DNA from: Zymomonas mobilis
GTDB taxonomy: Bacteria; Pseudomonadota; Alphaproteobacteria; Sphingomonadales; Sphingomonadaceae
Assembly: GCF_006715975.1 (NCBI RefSeq)
Contig: NZ_VFOF01000001.1
Span: 506,001 to 570,000, forward strand
Reading direction: 5' to 3'
DNA: 64,000 nucleotides
Made by a program: the position numbers and the translations under genes. Below the pieces are notes generated by a model. That model saw nothing but the letters and a program-made list of their open reading frames with translations. It was not told where the DNA came from and ran no database searches. This document shows, one piece after another, positions 25,643 to 35,576 of the stretch; within the stretch, counting starts at the first letter, position 1; each line of letters begins with the position of its first letter.

Positions 25643-26285
25643 CAGGACGCGGATTCTTCCCACGGTTTCAGTTATGAATGCAAAGGCTATTCTGGTTGGA
25701 TCCTTCTGTTTTCTGATCAGTGTCTTTCTGCTGTGGATTGGAGGATTTTGGTTATTTCTGTCTTTCCATGCCCATCCAGCAACCCAAAAAATGACGGATG
25801 GTATTGTCGTTTTGACCGGTGGAGCAGGGCGGATTGATCGTGGCTTGATGATGTTGGAGCGGCATCAGGCTAAACGGATGCTGGTTTCAGGCGTTAATCG
25901 CCAAGTCAAAGCTGAAGAGTTGGCAGCGCTTTATAATATACCGTCCAATCTGATAGAATGCTGTGTTGATCTTGGAACGCAAGCGGTTGACACGAGCTCG
26001 AATGCCAAAGAAACGGCAGAATGGATCACGTTGCATCGATATCATTCTGTCCGTTTGATTACGACAGATTGGCATATGGCGAGAGCGCGTTTCGAGCTGT
26101 CATTAGTGATCGGCAAAAATATTCAGGTTGTTGAGGATGCGATCCCAAGCCATGCTGGCTGGCGCGTTTGGATTCTCGAATATTGCAAATATCTTTGGCG
26201 GCGCTTTAGCGTCGCGATCGGTTTTAATTCGATGGCCTATCCTTCGGCACCGGCCTCTATTTGGCGTTATTTTCATCAGAAATGA
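25629..26285 (+). CDS. DUF218 (YdcF/ElyC-like) membrane protein
   Basis: The 218-residue protein has one N-terminal membrane helix (about 20-45) and a DUF218 domain with the hallmarks DGIVVLTGGAGRIDRG, AKRMLVSG and the late TTDWHMARARFE. Members such as ElyC and SanA affect envelope biogenesis and peptidoglycan or lipid-carrier metabolism. The start is unclear: TTG 25629 overlaps ftsX by 14 bases, and ATG 25674 would still leave the membrane helix. It lies between ftsX and plsC, suggesting one envelope operon. Confidence 0.85.
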   Translation: MKKNDRTRILPTVSVMNAKAILVGSFCFLISVFLLWIGGFWLFLSFHAHPATQKMTDGIVVLTGGAGRIDRGLMMLERHQAKRMLVSGVNRQVKAEELAALYNIPSNLIECCVDLGTQAVDTSSNAKETAEWITLHRYHSVRLITTDWHMARARFELSLVIGKNIQVVEDAIPSHAGWRVWILEYCKYLWRRFSVAIGFNSMAYPSAPASIWRYFHQK

Positions 26286-26383
26286 TTTTTGTTGGCTTTT
26301 AGAAAAAGAATATTTTACTCAGCTGTCAAATTTATACCGTTTGATAATAGCTTCATTTTTATCCGGAATTTGGAACTGAATAC

Positions 26384-27118
26384 ATGATCGCCAAGTTACG
26401 CGCCGCGCTGTTTCTGGTACTATTTTATACCCTGACGGTTGTGATGATTTTTATGGCTTTTCCTTTGTTGTTGGGAAAGCAATCCGCCATGTGGCGTCAG
26501 GCTAATCGATGGGCACGGCTTCATAGTTTTTTATCCCGCCATATCATTGGCATCCATAGCGAATGGCTGGGCAATAAACCGGATAATATTTTTACCGAAG
26601 ATCGCGTTTATCTGGTCGTGGCCAAGCATGAATCCATGTTTGAAACCTTGGAGTTGGTGCGATTTTTAGGACATCCAGCGATCATTCTGAAAAAAGAATT
26701 GGTGGATTTGCCGTTATTTGGTCGTTTGTTAAAAGCGCATGGTTCTATTCCGGTTGATCGGTCACGTTCTGCTGTGGCGTTAAGGCGCATGTTGCGTTTG
26801 GCCGGTGATGCGCAAAAGCAGGGGCGGTCGTTATTGCTTTTCCCAGAAGGAACCAGAGTTGCTCATGGTGATGCACCGGCTATTCGTGCTGGTTTTTATG
26901 GGCTTTATAAAATGTTGAATTTGCCTGTTGTGCCGATCGCGCTTGATAGCGGTTTGTTGTGGGGCAGTGGTTTGAATAAGAAAGCTGGTACTGTGCATTT
27001 CCAAGCAGGAGACGTTATTCCCGCTGGATTGCCAAGGAAGGAAGCCGAAGCATGCGTCCATGCAGCCATTAACAGTTTGAATAATGCAATAGAAAAGCCG
27101 TCAAAACAGCTGTCTTGA
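26384..27118 (+). CDS. 1-acyl-sn-glycerol-3-phosphate acyltransferase (PlsC family)
   Basis: The 244-residue LPLAT-family enzyme probably acylates lysophosphatidic acid at the inner membrane in phospholipid synthesis. It has an N-terminal membrane segment (about 7-30), block I KHESMFE with His82, and block III FPEGTR (about 154-159). The usual HX4D is HX4E here (His82, Glu87), seen in a subgroup of bacterial LPLATs. It follows the ftsEX-DUF218 cluster after a 98-base gap. The gene symbol is withheld because family members differ in substrate. Confidence 0.88.
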   Translation: MIAKLRAALFLVLFYTLTVVMIFMAFPLLLGKQSAMWRQANRWARLHSFLSRHIIGIHSEWLGNKPDNIFTEDRVYLVVAKHESMFETLELVRFLGHPAIILKKELVDLPLFGRLLKAHGSIPVDRSRSAVALRRMLRLAGDAQKQGRSLLLFPEGTRVAHGDAPAIRAGFYGLYKMLNLPVVPIALDSGLLWGSGLNKKAGTVHFQAGDVIPAGLPRKEAEACVHAAINSLNNAIEKPSKQLS

Positions 27119-27149
27119 CGGCTTGGCGTGATAGGGTTGTTACCAGATT

Positions 27150-28034
27150 TTAAGGATGGTGGATTTCATGATCCTTGTTCAATGACAAGCGGGCTTTTTG
27201 TGAATGCTTGAAATGATCAAGAAGATAATCACCATCTTGGGAGGCAATGGCTGTCCGAATGCGGGTAAGATCAGCGATGAAATGGTCTAGCACCGGTAAA
27301 AGTGCTGGTGCATTTTCTAGCATAATATCTTGCCAAATGCGAGGTTCAGAAGCCGCTACCCGTGTTGCGTCCCGAAAGCTGCCTGCCGAATAGCGCATGA
27401 TCGGCGTTCGGCTTTTTTCTTCATAGCCAGAGACCATACCAATAAGCTGATAAGCAATGACATGGGGCAAATGGCTGGTTAATGCCAGAACGTGATCATG
27501 ATGTTCAGCGGACATCAAATTAACCCGACCGCCTATATCTTCCCAATATTCGGCAATATGGGCAATCGCCTGTGCTGGAGTATGGGAATCTGGGGTCAGA
27601 ATAACGGGATGACCCTGAAATAGCTGCGCAAAGCCGGCATCAGGGCCATTATTTTCTGTTCCTGCCAAGGGATGGCTGGGAACGATCACATGGTCAGGTA
27701 ATGTATCTTGAAGCGTTTTAGCAACGCTCACTTTTACCGAGCCAGTATCGCAGATAATAACGTCTTTTTTTAAAGCCGGAGCCATTTCTGCCGCGACCGT
27801 GCCCATAGCCCTTACAGGCACGCATAGCAGAACTAGATCAGCGCCGCAGACAGCCTCTTGGATATCATCTGCGACCACGTCCCCAAGTTTGAGCACGCTT
27901 GCTCTTTCTCGAACAGATTCTGCATTATCATAGAGACTGACCGTAATATCAGGGCAATATGTCTTGGTTGCCCGTGCGAGAGATGATCCTATCAGTCCTA
28001 ATCCAATAATGGCAATATGCTTGAAAGCCGTCAC
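27150..28034 (-). CDS. tyrC: Cyclohexadienyl (prephenate/arogenate) dehydrogenase TyrC
   Basis: The 294-residue NAD(P)-dependent enzyme oxidatively decarboxylates prephenate or arogenate for tyrosine synthesis. The N-terminal Rossmann motif IAIIGLGLIGSSLARA and the PSHPLAGTENNGPDAGF loop are typical. There is no ACT or mutase domain, so feedback regulation through such domains is not expected; the Z. mobilis enzyme has been described as allosterically insensitive (recalled, not checked). It begins with GTG, overlapping the hisC stop by one base (TAGTG). Confidence 0.93.
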   Translation of the reverse strand: MTAFKHIAIIGLGLIGSSLARATKTYCPDITVSLYDNAESVRERASVLKLGDVVADDIQEAVCGADLVLLCVPVRAMGTVAAEMAPALKKDVIICDTGSVKVSVAKTLQDTLPDHVIVPSHPLAGTENNGPDAGFAQLFQGHPVILTPDSHTPAQAIAHIAEYWEDIGGRVNLMSAEHHDHVLALTSHLPHVIAYQLIGMVSGYEEKSRTPIMRYSAGSFRDATRVAASEPRIWQDIMLENAPALLPVLDHFIADLTRIRTAIASQDGDYLLDHFKHSQKARLSLNKDHEIHHP

Positions 28035-29140
28035 TAGAGCGCCTGTCTAACCAAGGAAGTTAAAATACGGGCAACGTCTCGCATATGTTGTTCGCTGCCA
28101 ATGGTAATACGTAAAGCGTGGGGCAGGCGTTGTCCCGGCAACCATCTTGTAATGTAGCCTTGATCCATCAAAGCTTTATAGGCGGTTTCGGCGTTTACCA
28201 TGCCTTCAAACAGCAACAGGGAGAAGTTGGCAGAAGAAGGAATAACACGAATGCCAGCATTGCTAAGCTGTGCCATTTCGTTTTCAAACCAGCCGCGCCA
28301 TTTTTTGTTATGCTTGAAGCTGTTTTGGATGAACTCTTGATCTTGAAGGGCCGCTAATGCAGCTCTTTGTCCAGCGATGGTGACGTTGAAAGGCGCACGT
28401 ATCCGGTTGAGCGCATCAATGATTTCAGGGCAAGCATAGCCCCAACCGATACGTTCCGCTGCCAATCCGTAGATCTTTGAAAAGGTGCGTGTGACCAGCA
28501 CATTCCGTGCATTTTTGGCAAGTGCCAATGCCCCATCGTCACATTCAGGATCAAGATATTCGGCATAGGCCTGATCAATAACGAGCAAGCAGTTGCGCGG
28601 TAAGCCGTTATAAAGCTTTTCTACTTCTGCTTTGGTGATCCACGTTCCGGTCGGATTATTCGGATTGGCAATGAAGACAACCCGTGTTCGTGGCGTGACC
28701 GCCTTTAGCAAGGCATCAACAGAGCAGCGATAGTCATCATCAGGGGCTTCGACCGGCGTTGCGCCGACACGTCTGGCCGCGAGAGGATAAACAGAAAAGC
28801 TATATCTGGGGTATAGAACCTCGTCATCCTGTCCGGCATAGGCCCCTGCTGCCAAATGCAGAATTTCATCCGAGCCCGTACCATGAATAATCCGAGCCGG
28901 ATCGAGGTTATAGCAAGAGCCAATGGCCTCACGCAGGGCAGTTGCCCCACTATCAGGGTAAAGAGAAAGGTCATCTGCAGATTGCAGATAGGCATCTTGA
29001 GCCTTGTGGCTGGTGCCTAGTGGGTTTTCATTGGATGAAAGCTTTACAGCCGGACGGCCATCCAATGTTTTGGATGATCCCGGAATGTAAGGCGCGATAC
29101 TGTCAATCCAAGATTTCGGACGAAGTTCAGGTGCAGTCAT
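28034..29140 (-). CDS. hisC: Histidinol-phosphate (imidazole acetol-phosphate) aminotransferase HisC
   Basis: This class-II PLP aminotransferase of 368 residues acts in histidine synthesis; members of this group often also transaminate aromatic keto acids, which suits the tyrC neighbour. Visible are [22 protein letters not shown] (Asp189, Tyr192), the lysine motif [14 protein letters not shown] (Lys222) and the late Arg in LRITIG. It is the first gene of a two-gene operon with tyrC; a pair like this was described in Z. mobilis. Confidence 0.94.
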   Translation of the reverse strand: MTAPELRPKSWIDSIAPYIPGSSKTLDGRPAVKLSSNENPLGTSHKAQDAYLQSADDLSLYPDSGATALREAIGSCYNLDPARIIHGTGSDEILHLAAGAYAGQDDEVLYPRYSFSVYPLAARRVGATPVEAPDDDYRCSVDALLKAVTPRTRVVFIANPNNPTGTWITKAEVEKLYNGLPRNCLLVIDQAYAEYLDPECDDGALALAKNARNVLVTRTFSKIYGLAAERIGWGYACPEIIDALNRIRAPFNVTIAGQRAALAALQDQEFIQNSFKHNKKWRGWFENEMAQLSNAGIRVIPSSANFSLLLFEGMVNAETAYKALMDQGYITRWLPGQRLPHALRITIGSEQHMRDVARILTSLVRQAL

Positions 29141-29642
29141 AATAGCTCTTTGATTAAAATCCGGATAATAATGGCGCGCGTTAAAGGCTATCCTCGATAT
29201 TTAATAGTCTTTAATTCATTTTAGAACAAAACGGTTTGATTTTATATCATTATTCATGAAATTTTTGCCGTTTTTTCATGTAAGTAAAAATGCAAATAAA
29301 CATGTCGTTGGATAAGTTAATTTTTTAAATATTTGTAAAAATAAAAGTACATATCAGTGATATTGTTTAATTTTTCTTGGTAAAAAATATGTATTTTTTA
29401 TTTTTTTAATTTTTACATAAATTTTTTAATTTTTTTACTCATGAATTTTTATCCAAAACGCATATATGTTTTTTCGATCGCTGTAATCAAATTAGCTGAC
29501 CTTGACGATCATATCAACTATCTCCATGCTTAATCAGACAAATTTGGTCTTGTTTTTGATTCGGTTTGGTCTTGTAAAAAAATATTACTTTTTTCTGTTT
29601 TTTTGAAAAAAGATTATTTTAAAGTCAGGGTTTTTGGTTACT
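29141..29642. other. 502-base AT-rich divergent region between hisC and suf operon
   Basis: This region must hold both the minus-strand hisC promoter and the plus-strand suf promoter. From about 29,210 to 29,450 it is almost only A and T. Closer to the suf genes lie an 11-bp direct repeat and an imperfect palindrome (listed separately). No ORF is convincing. Confidence 0.6.
29536..29575 (+). promoter_or_regulatory. Candidate operator for the suf operon
   Basis: TTTGGTCTTGT occurs at 29543-29553 and again at 29565-29575, 22 bp apart (two helical turns). The first copy overlaps an imperfect palindrome, AGACAAATTTGGTCT (29536-29550). It sits 68-107 bases before the regulator start, where an Rrf2-type autoregulator could bind. 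Binding is inferred. Confidence 0.4.
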
Positions 29643-30050
29643 ATGCGTCTTTCTAATCTGACAGATTATGCAGTCGTTGTACTTCGTCAGGTTGTAAATC
29701 ATGGCGCGAGCACGAAATGTTTGACGACATTGACTATGGCCGAAAAAACAGGGCTGCCATTACCGACTGTGCAAAAACTGATGGGACGGTTGGCGGCGGC
29801 CCATCTGTTGATTTCTTTACGAGGAATGGGTGGTGGTTTCACATTGGCGCGTCCAGCGGAAGATATTAGCCTTGCAGATGTTGTTGAAGCCATAGAAGGG
29901 CCGATCGCTATGTCGTCATGTGAGAACAAAGAACCTCTTTGTAAATTTTCTGCCGAATGCGAGATGCGTCCACGCTGGCCTGAAGTAAACCGCACCGTCA
30001 GAAATGCCCTTGAAAGTATAAGTCTTAAAAGTCTTGCGGGAGCATCATAA
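29643..30050 (+). CDS. Rrf2-family Fe-S cluster regulator of the suf operon
   Basis: This 135-residue winged-helix regulator starts at ATG 29643 ([14 protein letters not shown]). Cys93, Cys100 and Cys106 ([16 protein letters not shown]) match the Fe-S ligand cysteines of IscR-like proteins, so it probably senses cluster supply and controls this operon. It ends TAATG, overlapping the sufB start by one base, so it is the first gene of the suf transcript. Confidence 0.9.
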   Translation: MRLSNLTDYAVVVLRQVVNHGASTKCLTTLTMAEKTGLPLPTVQKLMGRLAAAHLLISLRGMGGGFTLARPAEDISLADVVEAIEGPIAMSSCENKEPLCKFSAECEMRPRWPEVNRTVRNALESISLKSLAGAS

Positions 30051-31522
30051 TGAGTGAGACAAAAAACGAAGCTGCACTGGAAGCATTAGCCCGCAATGAC
30101 CGTTATGAATGGGGCTTTTCATCTGATGTAGATCAGGAATTCGCCCCAAAGGGATTAAACGAGGATATCGTCCGTTTTATTTCGGCCAAGAAAAACGAGC
30201 CCGAATGGATGCTGCAATGGCGATTAGAAGCCTATAAGCGCTGGCAAGAAATGGAGATGCCCCATTGGGCAAAATTGAAGCTGCCTGAAATCGATTATCA
30301 GGACGCCTATTACTATGCCGCGCCTAAAGCCAAGCCAAAGATTGAGTCTTTGGATGAAATTGATCCTGAAATCAGAAAAACCTATGAAAAGTTAGGTATT
30401 CCGATTGAAGAGCAGAAGGTTCTGGCCGGTGTCTCTGGCGCGCGTGAAGTGGCTGTCGATGCTGTTTTTGACTCCGTTTCTGTGGCGACAACTTTTCGTG
30501 AAAAATTGCAGGAAGTGGGCGTTGTTTTTCTGTCTATTTCAGAGGCAATTCGAACCTATCCTGATTTGGTAAAACGTTATTTAGGACGGATTGTCCCAGT
30601 TAGAGATAACTATTTCTCTGCCCTCAATAGTGCTGTTTTTTCGGATGGAACCTTTGTCTATATTCCGGAGGGCGTGCGCTGTCCGATGGAATTATCGACT
30701 TACTTTCGGATTAATGCCGCAAATACCGGACAGTTTGAAAGAACTCTGATCGTCGCAGATAAAGGGGCTTATGTCTCTTATCTGGAAGGATGCACGGCAC
30801 CGCAACGGGATGAAAATCAGCTTCATGCGGCGGTTGTTGAAATCTTTGTCCATGAAGATGCCGAAGTTCGCTATTCAACGGTGCAAAACTGGTATCCCGG
30901 TGACGAGAATGGCCGTGGTGGTATCTATAATTTTGTGACCAAGAGGGCGCTATGCGATGGTGCCCGTTCCAAAGTCAGTTGGACGCAGGTTGAAACGGGT
31001 TCTGCGATTACCTGGAAATATCCTTCTTGTATTCTTAAAGGGGAGGAATCGGTTGGGGAATTCTATTCAGTTGCCCTGACTAATAATTACCAGCAGGCTG
31101 ATACCGGCACGAAAATGGTGCATATCGGCAAGAACAGTCGTTCCACCATTATTTCAAAGGGTATTTCTGCCGGTCATTCCGACAATACCTATCGTGGTCT
31201 GGTGAAGGTCGGTGGTGCCGCCGAGAATGTCCGTAACTTTACCCGGTGCGACTCCCTGCTGATTGGGGATAAATGCGGAGCGCATACAGTTCCCTATATC
31301 GAGGTCAAAAATCCTTCTGCCAAAGTCGAGCATGAAGCGACCACCTCGAAGATTTCTGATGATGAACTTTTCTATGCCAGACAGCGTGGGCTGAATGAAG
31401 ATGAGGCCGTGGCCTTGATCGTCAATGGTTTTGCTCGTGATGTTTTACAAAAACTGCCGATGGAATTTGCAATCGAAGCCCAAAAATTATTGGGGATCAG
31501 CCTTGAGGGTGCGGTTGGCTAA
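30050..31522 (+). CDS. sufB: Fe-S scaffold subunit SufB
   Basis: This 490-residue protein is the core scaffold of the SufBC2D complex that assembles Fe-S clusters in the cytosol. Family motifs include [56 protein letters not shown] (catalytic cysteine) and the C-terminal [20 protein letters not shown]. It is translationally coupled to the Rrf2 regulator, and sufC follows after 14 bases with an AGGAG site. Confidence 0.97.
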   Translation: MSETKNEAALEALARNDRYEWGFSSDVDQEFAPKGLNEDIVRFISAKKNEPEWMLQWRLEAYKRWQEMEMPHWAKLKLPEIDYQDAYYYAAPKAKPKIESLDEIDPEIRKTYEKLGIPIEEQKVLAGVSGAREVAVDAVFDSVSVATTFREKLQEVGVVFLSISEAIRTYPDLVKRYLGRIVPVRDNYFSALNSAVFSDGTFVYIPEGVRCPMELSTYFRINAANTGQFERTLIVADKGAYVSYLEGCTAPQRDENQLHAAVVEIFVHEDAEVRYSTVQNWYPGDENGRGGIYNFVTKRALCDGARSKVSWTQVETGSAITWKYPSCILKGEESVGEFYSVALTNNYQQADTGTKMVHIGKNSRSTIISKGISAGHSDNTYRGLVKVGGAAENVRNFTRCDSLLIGDKCGAHTVPYIEVKNPSAKVEHEATTSKISDDELFYARQRGLNEDEAVALIVNGFARDVLQKLPMEFAIEAQKLLGISLEGAVG

Positions 31523-31536
31523 CAGGAGATAATTCA

Positions 31537-32289
31537 ATGAGTAAGTTGTTAGAAATTCGTAATCTTCGCGCTGAAGTCGATAACAAGCAGATTCTTAAAG
31601 GCTTGAATCTTGAGATAGGTGCCGGAGAAATCCACGCCATCATGGGGCCAAACGGGGCGGGTAAATCCACTCTTTCCTATGTTCTGTCCGGTAAGCCCGG
31701 TTATACTGTGACCGATGGTTCAGCACTTTTCATGGGCAAGAACCTGTTTGATATGGAGCCCCATGAGCGCGCCGCTGCTGGCTTGTTTTTAGGATTCCAA
31801 TATCCGGTTGAGATTGCAGGCGTTTCGAACCTTCATTTTTTGAGAGCTGCCGCCAATGCCCAGCGGAAAACCCGTGGGGAAGATGAAATTTCTGCCGGAG
31901 AATTCATCAAGATTGCAAGTAAAGAAGCCAAAGCCTTGGGGATTAATCCCGAGATGTTAAAACGTCCGGTTAATGTTGGCTTTTCAGGCGGCGAAAAGAA
32001 GCGCAACGAAATGATGCAAATGGCCGTTTTGCAGCCCAAATTGGCTATTCTGGATGAAACCGATTCGGGTCTGGATATCGATGCTTTGCGGATTGTCAGT
32101 GAAAGCATCAATCGCGTTATGCGGCAGCCGGATCGCTCGGTTTTGTTAATTACCCATTATCAACGTTTGCTTGACCATGTGAAGCCCGATTTTGTCCATG
32201 TCTTGGCCAAAGGGCAGATTGTCCGTTCCGGTGGCCCTGAATTAGCTTTGGAACTGGAACGGGAAGGTTACGGGGAGTTGGTAGCATGA
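31537..32289 (+). CDS. sufC: Fe-S assembly ATPase SufC
   Basis: The 250-residue ABC-type ATPase of the SufBC2D complex has Walker A GPNGAGKST (37-45), the Q-loop in GFQYPVEIAGVSN, the signature FSGGEKKRNEMMQM and Walker B LAILDETDSGLD. It drives conformational change of SufB-SufD rather than transport. Its end overlaps sufD by four bases (ATGA). Confidence 0.97.
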   Translation: MSKLLEIRNLRAEVDNKQILKGLNLEIGAGEIHAIMGPNGAGKSTLSYVLSGKPGYTVTDGSALFMGKNLFDMEPHERAAAGLFLGFQYPVEIAGVSNLHFLRAAANAQRKTRGEDEISAGEFIKIASKEAKALGINPEMLKRPVNVGFSGGEKKRNEMMQMAVLQPKLAILDETDSGLDIDALRIVSESINRVMRQPDRSVLLITHYQRLLDHVKPDFVHVLAKGQIVRSGGPELALELEREGYGELVA

Positions 32290-33407
32290 CGAAAGTCGAA
32301 GAAAGCAGGGGGGATGCAGTTGCAAAACCTGTTTTAACGCTGCCTTCACCGCATAACGAGGATTGGCATTGGTCTCGTTTGAATGCTTTGGAAGCCTTGT
32401 CAGGCGAAGAGCATGGGCAGTTTCCGTTACCTAATCAGTCTTCTTTCTGGTCAGGTTTGACGGGCCCCAAATTGTTATTTGTGGATGGAGTATATCAGGC
32501 AGAAGCTAGCCATGCAGGCCCTGTCAAAGTTGAAGCGGTTACAGAAAAAAGCCAAAACCCATTGGGGAAAATGACCAATGGTCAGATCGGCTGGACGCTC
32601 AATCTCGAAGAAACTTGCGCTGAACCTATCGAAATTTTGTATTTGGGTAGTGGCGGGGCATATCATATGCCTTCATCCATCCGACTGGCTAAAAATGTTT
32701 CGGCGACCTTGGTTGAGACTTATGCAGGGCAGGGCTGGAGTAACCGTTTTTCCTATTTTGACCTCGGTGAGAATGCTCGCTTGCAGCGTTTGGCGCGTTT
32801 GTCCTGCGAAGGCGGTTTTACGTCCTTGATCGAAGAAGGCAGCCTTGGTGAAAAAGCTTGCCTGATAACCGATTGGATTGGCAACAAAGGTGCCGATAGT
32901 CGGATAGATCAACGTTTTGATCTAAATGCATCCGGTGCAGAATTAATGAGCGGTGGCGCATTTCTGGCAAGAGAAAAGCAGCGTCATGATATCATGATTA
33001 TCACTCGTCATATTGCTGAAGGGTGCCAGAGCCGTCAGAAATTAAGAGCGTTAGCTGACGATCAATCAACGGTTAGTTTGGCGGTTCGGACAGAAGTTGC
33101 ATCCTCTGCCCAGAAGAGTGATGGCGAGCAATCTTTGAAAGGTTTGCTCTTATCTCGCGATGCGACGGTTAATATGAAGCCGGAGCTGGAAATTTACGCC
33201 GACGACGTTAAATGCGCCCATGGTGCTGCCGTTGGTGAACTTGACCCACAGGCACTGTTTTATCTGGAATCCCGTGGTATTGACCCAGAAGAGGCTAAAG
33301 ACCTTTTGATTCAGTCTTTTGTCATGGAAGCCTTTATTTCGAAGCCGGATAGCCTTTTATATTCGACATGGCTGCATGATACAGAACATTGGGCAGGAGA
33401 AAAATGA
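32286..33407 (+). CDS. sufD: Fe-S assembly protein SufD
   Basis: The 373-residue partner of SufB has the late family motif LEIYADDVKCAHGAAVGELD with the conserved Cys-Ala-His-Gly, then DPQALFYLESRGIDPEEAKDLL. The N-terminal half is divergent, as is normal for SufD. It starts at the ATG overlapping the sufC stop, and its stop overlaps a possible sufS start. Confidence 0.94.
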   Translation: MTKVEESRGDAVAKPVLTLPSPHNEDWHWSRLNALEALSGEEHGQFPLPNQSSFWSGLTGPKLLFVDGVYQAEASHAGPVKVEAVTEKSQNPLGKMTNGQIGWTLNLEETCAEPIEILYLGSGGAYHMPSSIRLAKNVSATLVETYAGQGWSNRFSYFDLGENARLQRLARLSCEGGFTSLIEEGSLGEKACLITDWIGNKGADSRIDQRFDLNASGAELMSGGAFLAREKQRHDIMIITRHIAEGCQSRQKLRALADDQSTVSLAVRTEVASSAQKSDGEQSLKGLLLSRDATVNMKPELEIYADDVKCAHGAAVGELDPQALFYLESRGIDPEEAKDLLIQSFVMEAFISKPDSLLYSTWLHDTEHWAGEK

Positions 33408-34630
33408 TGAGCTCGTTAGCAGAGATCGACAGCATTCCTGATTTCAAGCATCGTGCTGATTTTCCGGCTATCCCTGAAAACTGGTCTTATTTGGATAGCG
33501 CCGCTACCGCCCAAAAACCAAAAGAGGTGATAGACGCTATCTATAAAGCCTACGCTGTCGATTATGCGACTGTGCATAGAGGCGTTTATAGTCGGTCTGC
33601 TGATATGACGATTGCCTATGAAAAGGCACGTGAAAAAATTGCGCGCTTTATTGGCGCCAAAACAGCCGATGAGATCGTCTTTGTTCGTGGTGCGACAGAA
33701 GCGATCAATTTGGTTGCCCAGACTTGGGGCGCGGCCAATTTAAAGCAAGGCGACCGCATTCTTATCAGCCAATTGGAACATCATAGCAATATCGTGCCAT
33801 GGCAGCTTTTACGTGATCGTATTGGTTTTGCGATTGATGTCATTCCTTTGGATGACGAAGATCGGATCGATCTTGATGCGGCGGCTGACATGATCAGACC
33901 AGAACATAAACTGGTTTCTCTTGCGCATATATCGAATGTGCTGGGTTCTGTCCTTGATGTCTCTAAAGCCAGAAAAATTGCCGATAGTGTCGGTGCCAAG
34001 CTTTTGATTGATGGTTGCCAGTCGGCTCCGCATTTGTCGGTTGATGTCGCTGAACTCGGATGTGATTTTTTTGTTTTTTCCGGCCACAAGCTTTATGGCC
34101 CGACCGGCATTGGTGTTTTATGGGCTAAATCGGATGTTTTAGCTTCAATGGCACCTTGGCAGGGTGGTGGTGCCATGATCGATCAGGTTACTTTTGAAAA
34201 AACAACCTATCTGGATCCGCCTGCCCGTTTTGAAGCGGGAACGCCGCATATTGTCGGTAGTTTGGGCATGGCTGCGGCCATTGATTATCTGGAAAAGATC
34301 GGCATGGATGCGCTTGCCCGCCATGAAGCCGCTTTGACCAAAGCTGCGAGAAAGCGTTTGAAAGATGTCAAAGGACTCCGTTTATTTGGCTCTGATGATA
34401 GCGCCGCTATTTTAAGTTTTTCGATCGAAGGTATTCATCCTCATGATATCGGCACTATCTTGGATGAAGAGGGTGTCGCGATTAGAGCCGGTCACCATTG
34501 CGCTCAGCCTCTTATGGCTCATTTGAATGTGCCTGCGACGGCAAGAGCCAGCTTTGGTCTTTATAATGAAGAAAAAGACATTGAACGTTTGGCAGCCGGG
34601 CTTTCGAGAGTAGTGAGTATTTTCTTATGA
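33407..34630 (+). CDS. sufS: Cysteine desulfurase SufS
   Basis: This PLP enzyme of about 407 residues mobilises sulfur from cysteine for the Suf complex. It has the PLP lysine in FVFSGHKLYGPTG (Lys228) and the persulfide cysteine in RAGHHCAQP (Cys365); the short loop around it marks group II. Two consecutive ATG codons exist (33404 and 33407); the second is better spaced from AGGAG. No sufE or sufU is in the window, although SufS usually needs such a sulfur acceptor. Confidence 0.95.
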   Translation: MSSLAEIDSIPDFKHRADFPAIPENWSYLDSAATAQKPKEVIDAIYKAYAVDYATVHRGVYSRSADMTIAYEKAREKIARFIGAKTADEIVFVRGATEAINLVAQTWGAANLKQGDRILISQLEHHSNIVPWQLLRDRIGFAIDVIPLDDEDRIDLDAAADMIRPEHKLVSLAHISNVLGSVLDVSKARKIADSVGAKLLIDGCQSAPHLSVDVAELGCDFFVFSGHKLYGPTGIGVLWAKSDVLASMAPWQGGGAMIDQVTFEKTTYLDPPARFEAGTPHIVGSLGMAAAIDYLEKIGMDALARHEAALTKAARKRLKDVKGLRLFGSDDSAAILSFSIEGIHPHDIGTILDEEGVAIRAGHHCAQPLMAHLNVPATARASFGLYNEEKDIERLAAGLSRVVSIFL

Positions 34631-35055
34631 CTAATATCGAACAAGAATCGGAAATACCTTCGGGAACACCTTCAGAAGAGGCTTCTGGAAACGAACCAGT
34701 CGCTCGGAAACAGGATTATCTGGAAGGTTTTGGCGCAGAAAAGCCAGATAAAGAGAAGCTGAAGGCTGAAATCGTTGAAACCTTGAAGGATATTTATGAT
34801 CCGGAAATTCCGGTCAATATTTATGATCTCGGTTTGATTTACGATATTGAAATCGGTGATGACAATCACGCGGTTATCAAAATGACGTTGACCACCCCGA
34901 ATTGTCCGGTCGCAGGATCAATGCCTGCCGAAATCGAATTACGGGTTGGCCAGATTAAAGGTATTGGTGCCGTCGAAGTCGAACTGGTTTGGGATCCGCC
35001 TTGGGGTATGGATCGCATTAGCGATGAAGCCAAGCTTGAGTTAGGGCTTCTTTAA
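34627..35055 (+). CDS. sufT: SufT-type Fe-S cluster maturation protein (DUF59/MIP18)
   Basis: The 142-residue protein has a Glu/Pro-rich N-terminal extension (1-45) and a DUF59 domain with YDPEIPVNIYDLGLIY and the cysteine motif TTPNCPVAGSMP. SufT proteins assist cluster maturation or transfer under high demand. It overlaps sufS by four bases and is followed by the A-type carrier gene after 32 bases. Confidence 0.92.
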   Translation: MTNIEQESEIPSGTPSEEASGNEPVARKQDYLEGFGAEKPDKEKLKAEIVETLKDIYDPEIPVNIYDLGLIYDIEIGDDNHAVIKMTLTTPNCPVAGSMPAEIELRVGQIKGIGAVEVELVWDPPWGMDRISDEAKLELGLL

Positions 35056-35087
35056 TAACGACGAACAGATTTAAAGGGAGTGCAGAA

Positions 35088-35429
35088 ATGGCGAATACTT
35101 CTGCTGTAATTACCTTAACGCCTAGTGCAAAAGCCCGTATAAAAAAGTTGTTATCCGAAGCCCCTGAAGGCACGATTGGTGTAAAGCTTTCTACGCCTAA
35201 AAAAGGATGTTCGGGGTTAAGCTATTCCCTTGAATATACGGATAAAGCTGGAGCATTGGACGAGCGCATTATTGTTGATGACGCGGTTTTGTTTATCGAC
35301 AACGCTTCGCTTCTTTATCTGATCGATTCAGAAATGGATTGGATCGAAGATGATTTCCAAGCGGCCTTCCAGTTTAAAAATCCAAACGCGACCGGTATGT
35401 GTGGTTGTGGCGAAAGTTTTACCGTCTGA
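35088..35429 (+). CDS. sufA: A-type Fe-S carrier (SufA/IscA family)
   Basis: The 113-residue carrier has the three conserved ligand cysteines, Cys41 (KKGCSGLSY) and Cys105/Cys107 (MCGCGESF). It receives clusters from SufBCD and passes them to targets. It has a good GGGAG site and closes the suf operon. Whether it is SufA, IscA or ErpA by descent cannot be settled by eye; the symbol follows the operon context. Confidence 0.9.
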   Translation: MANTSAVITLTPSAKARIKKLLSEAPEGTIGVKLSTPKKGCSGLSYSLEYTDKAGALDERIIVDDAVLFIDNASLLYLIDSEMDWIEDDFQAAFQFKNPNATGMCGCGESFTV

Positions 35430-35576
35430 TAATTCTATTTTTATGGATTAAAGAAACGCGTTTTCCTTAGAAAACTGTTAGATGTTAAGACCTTGTCGAA
35501 TTTTCTTTTTGACAAACAAGCCGTTATAGGCAGACATTGATGACTTCTACATTGTCTCAGTGACAAGGCGCCAGTT

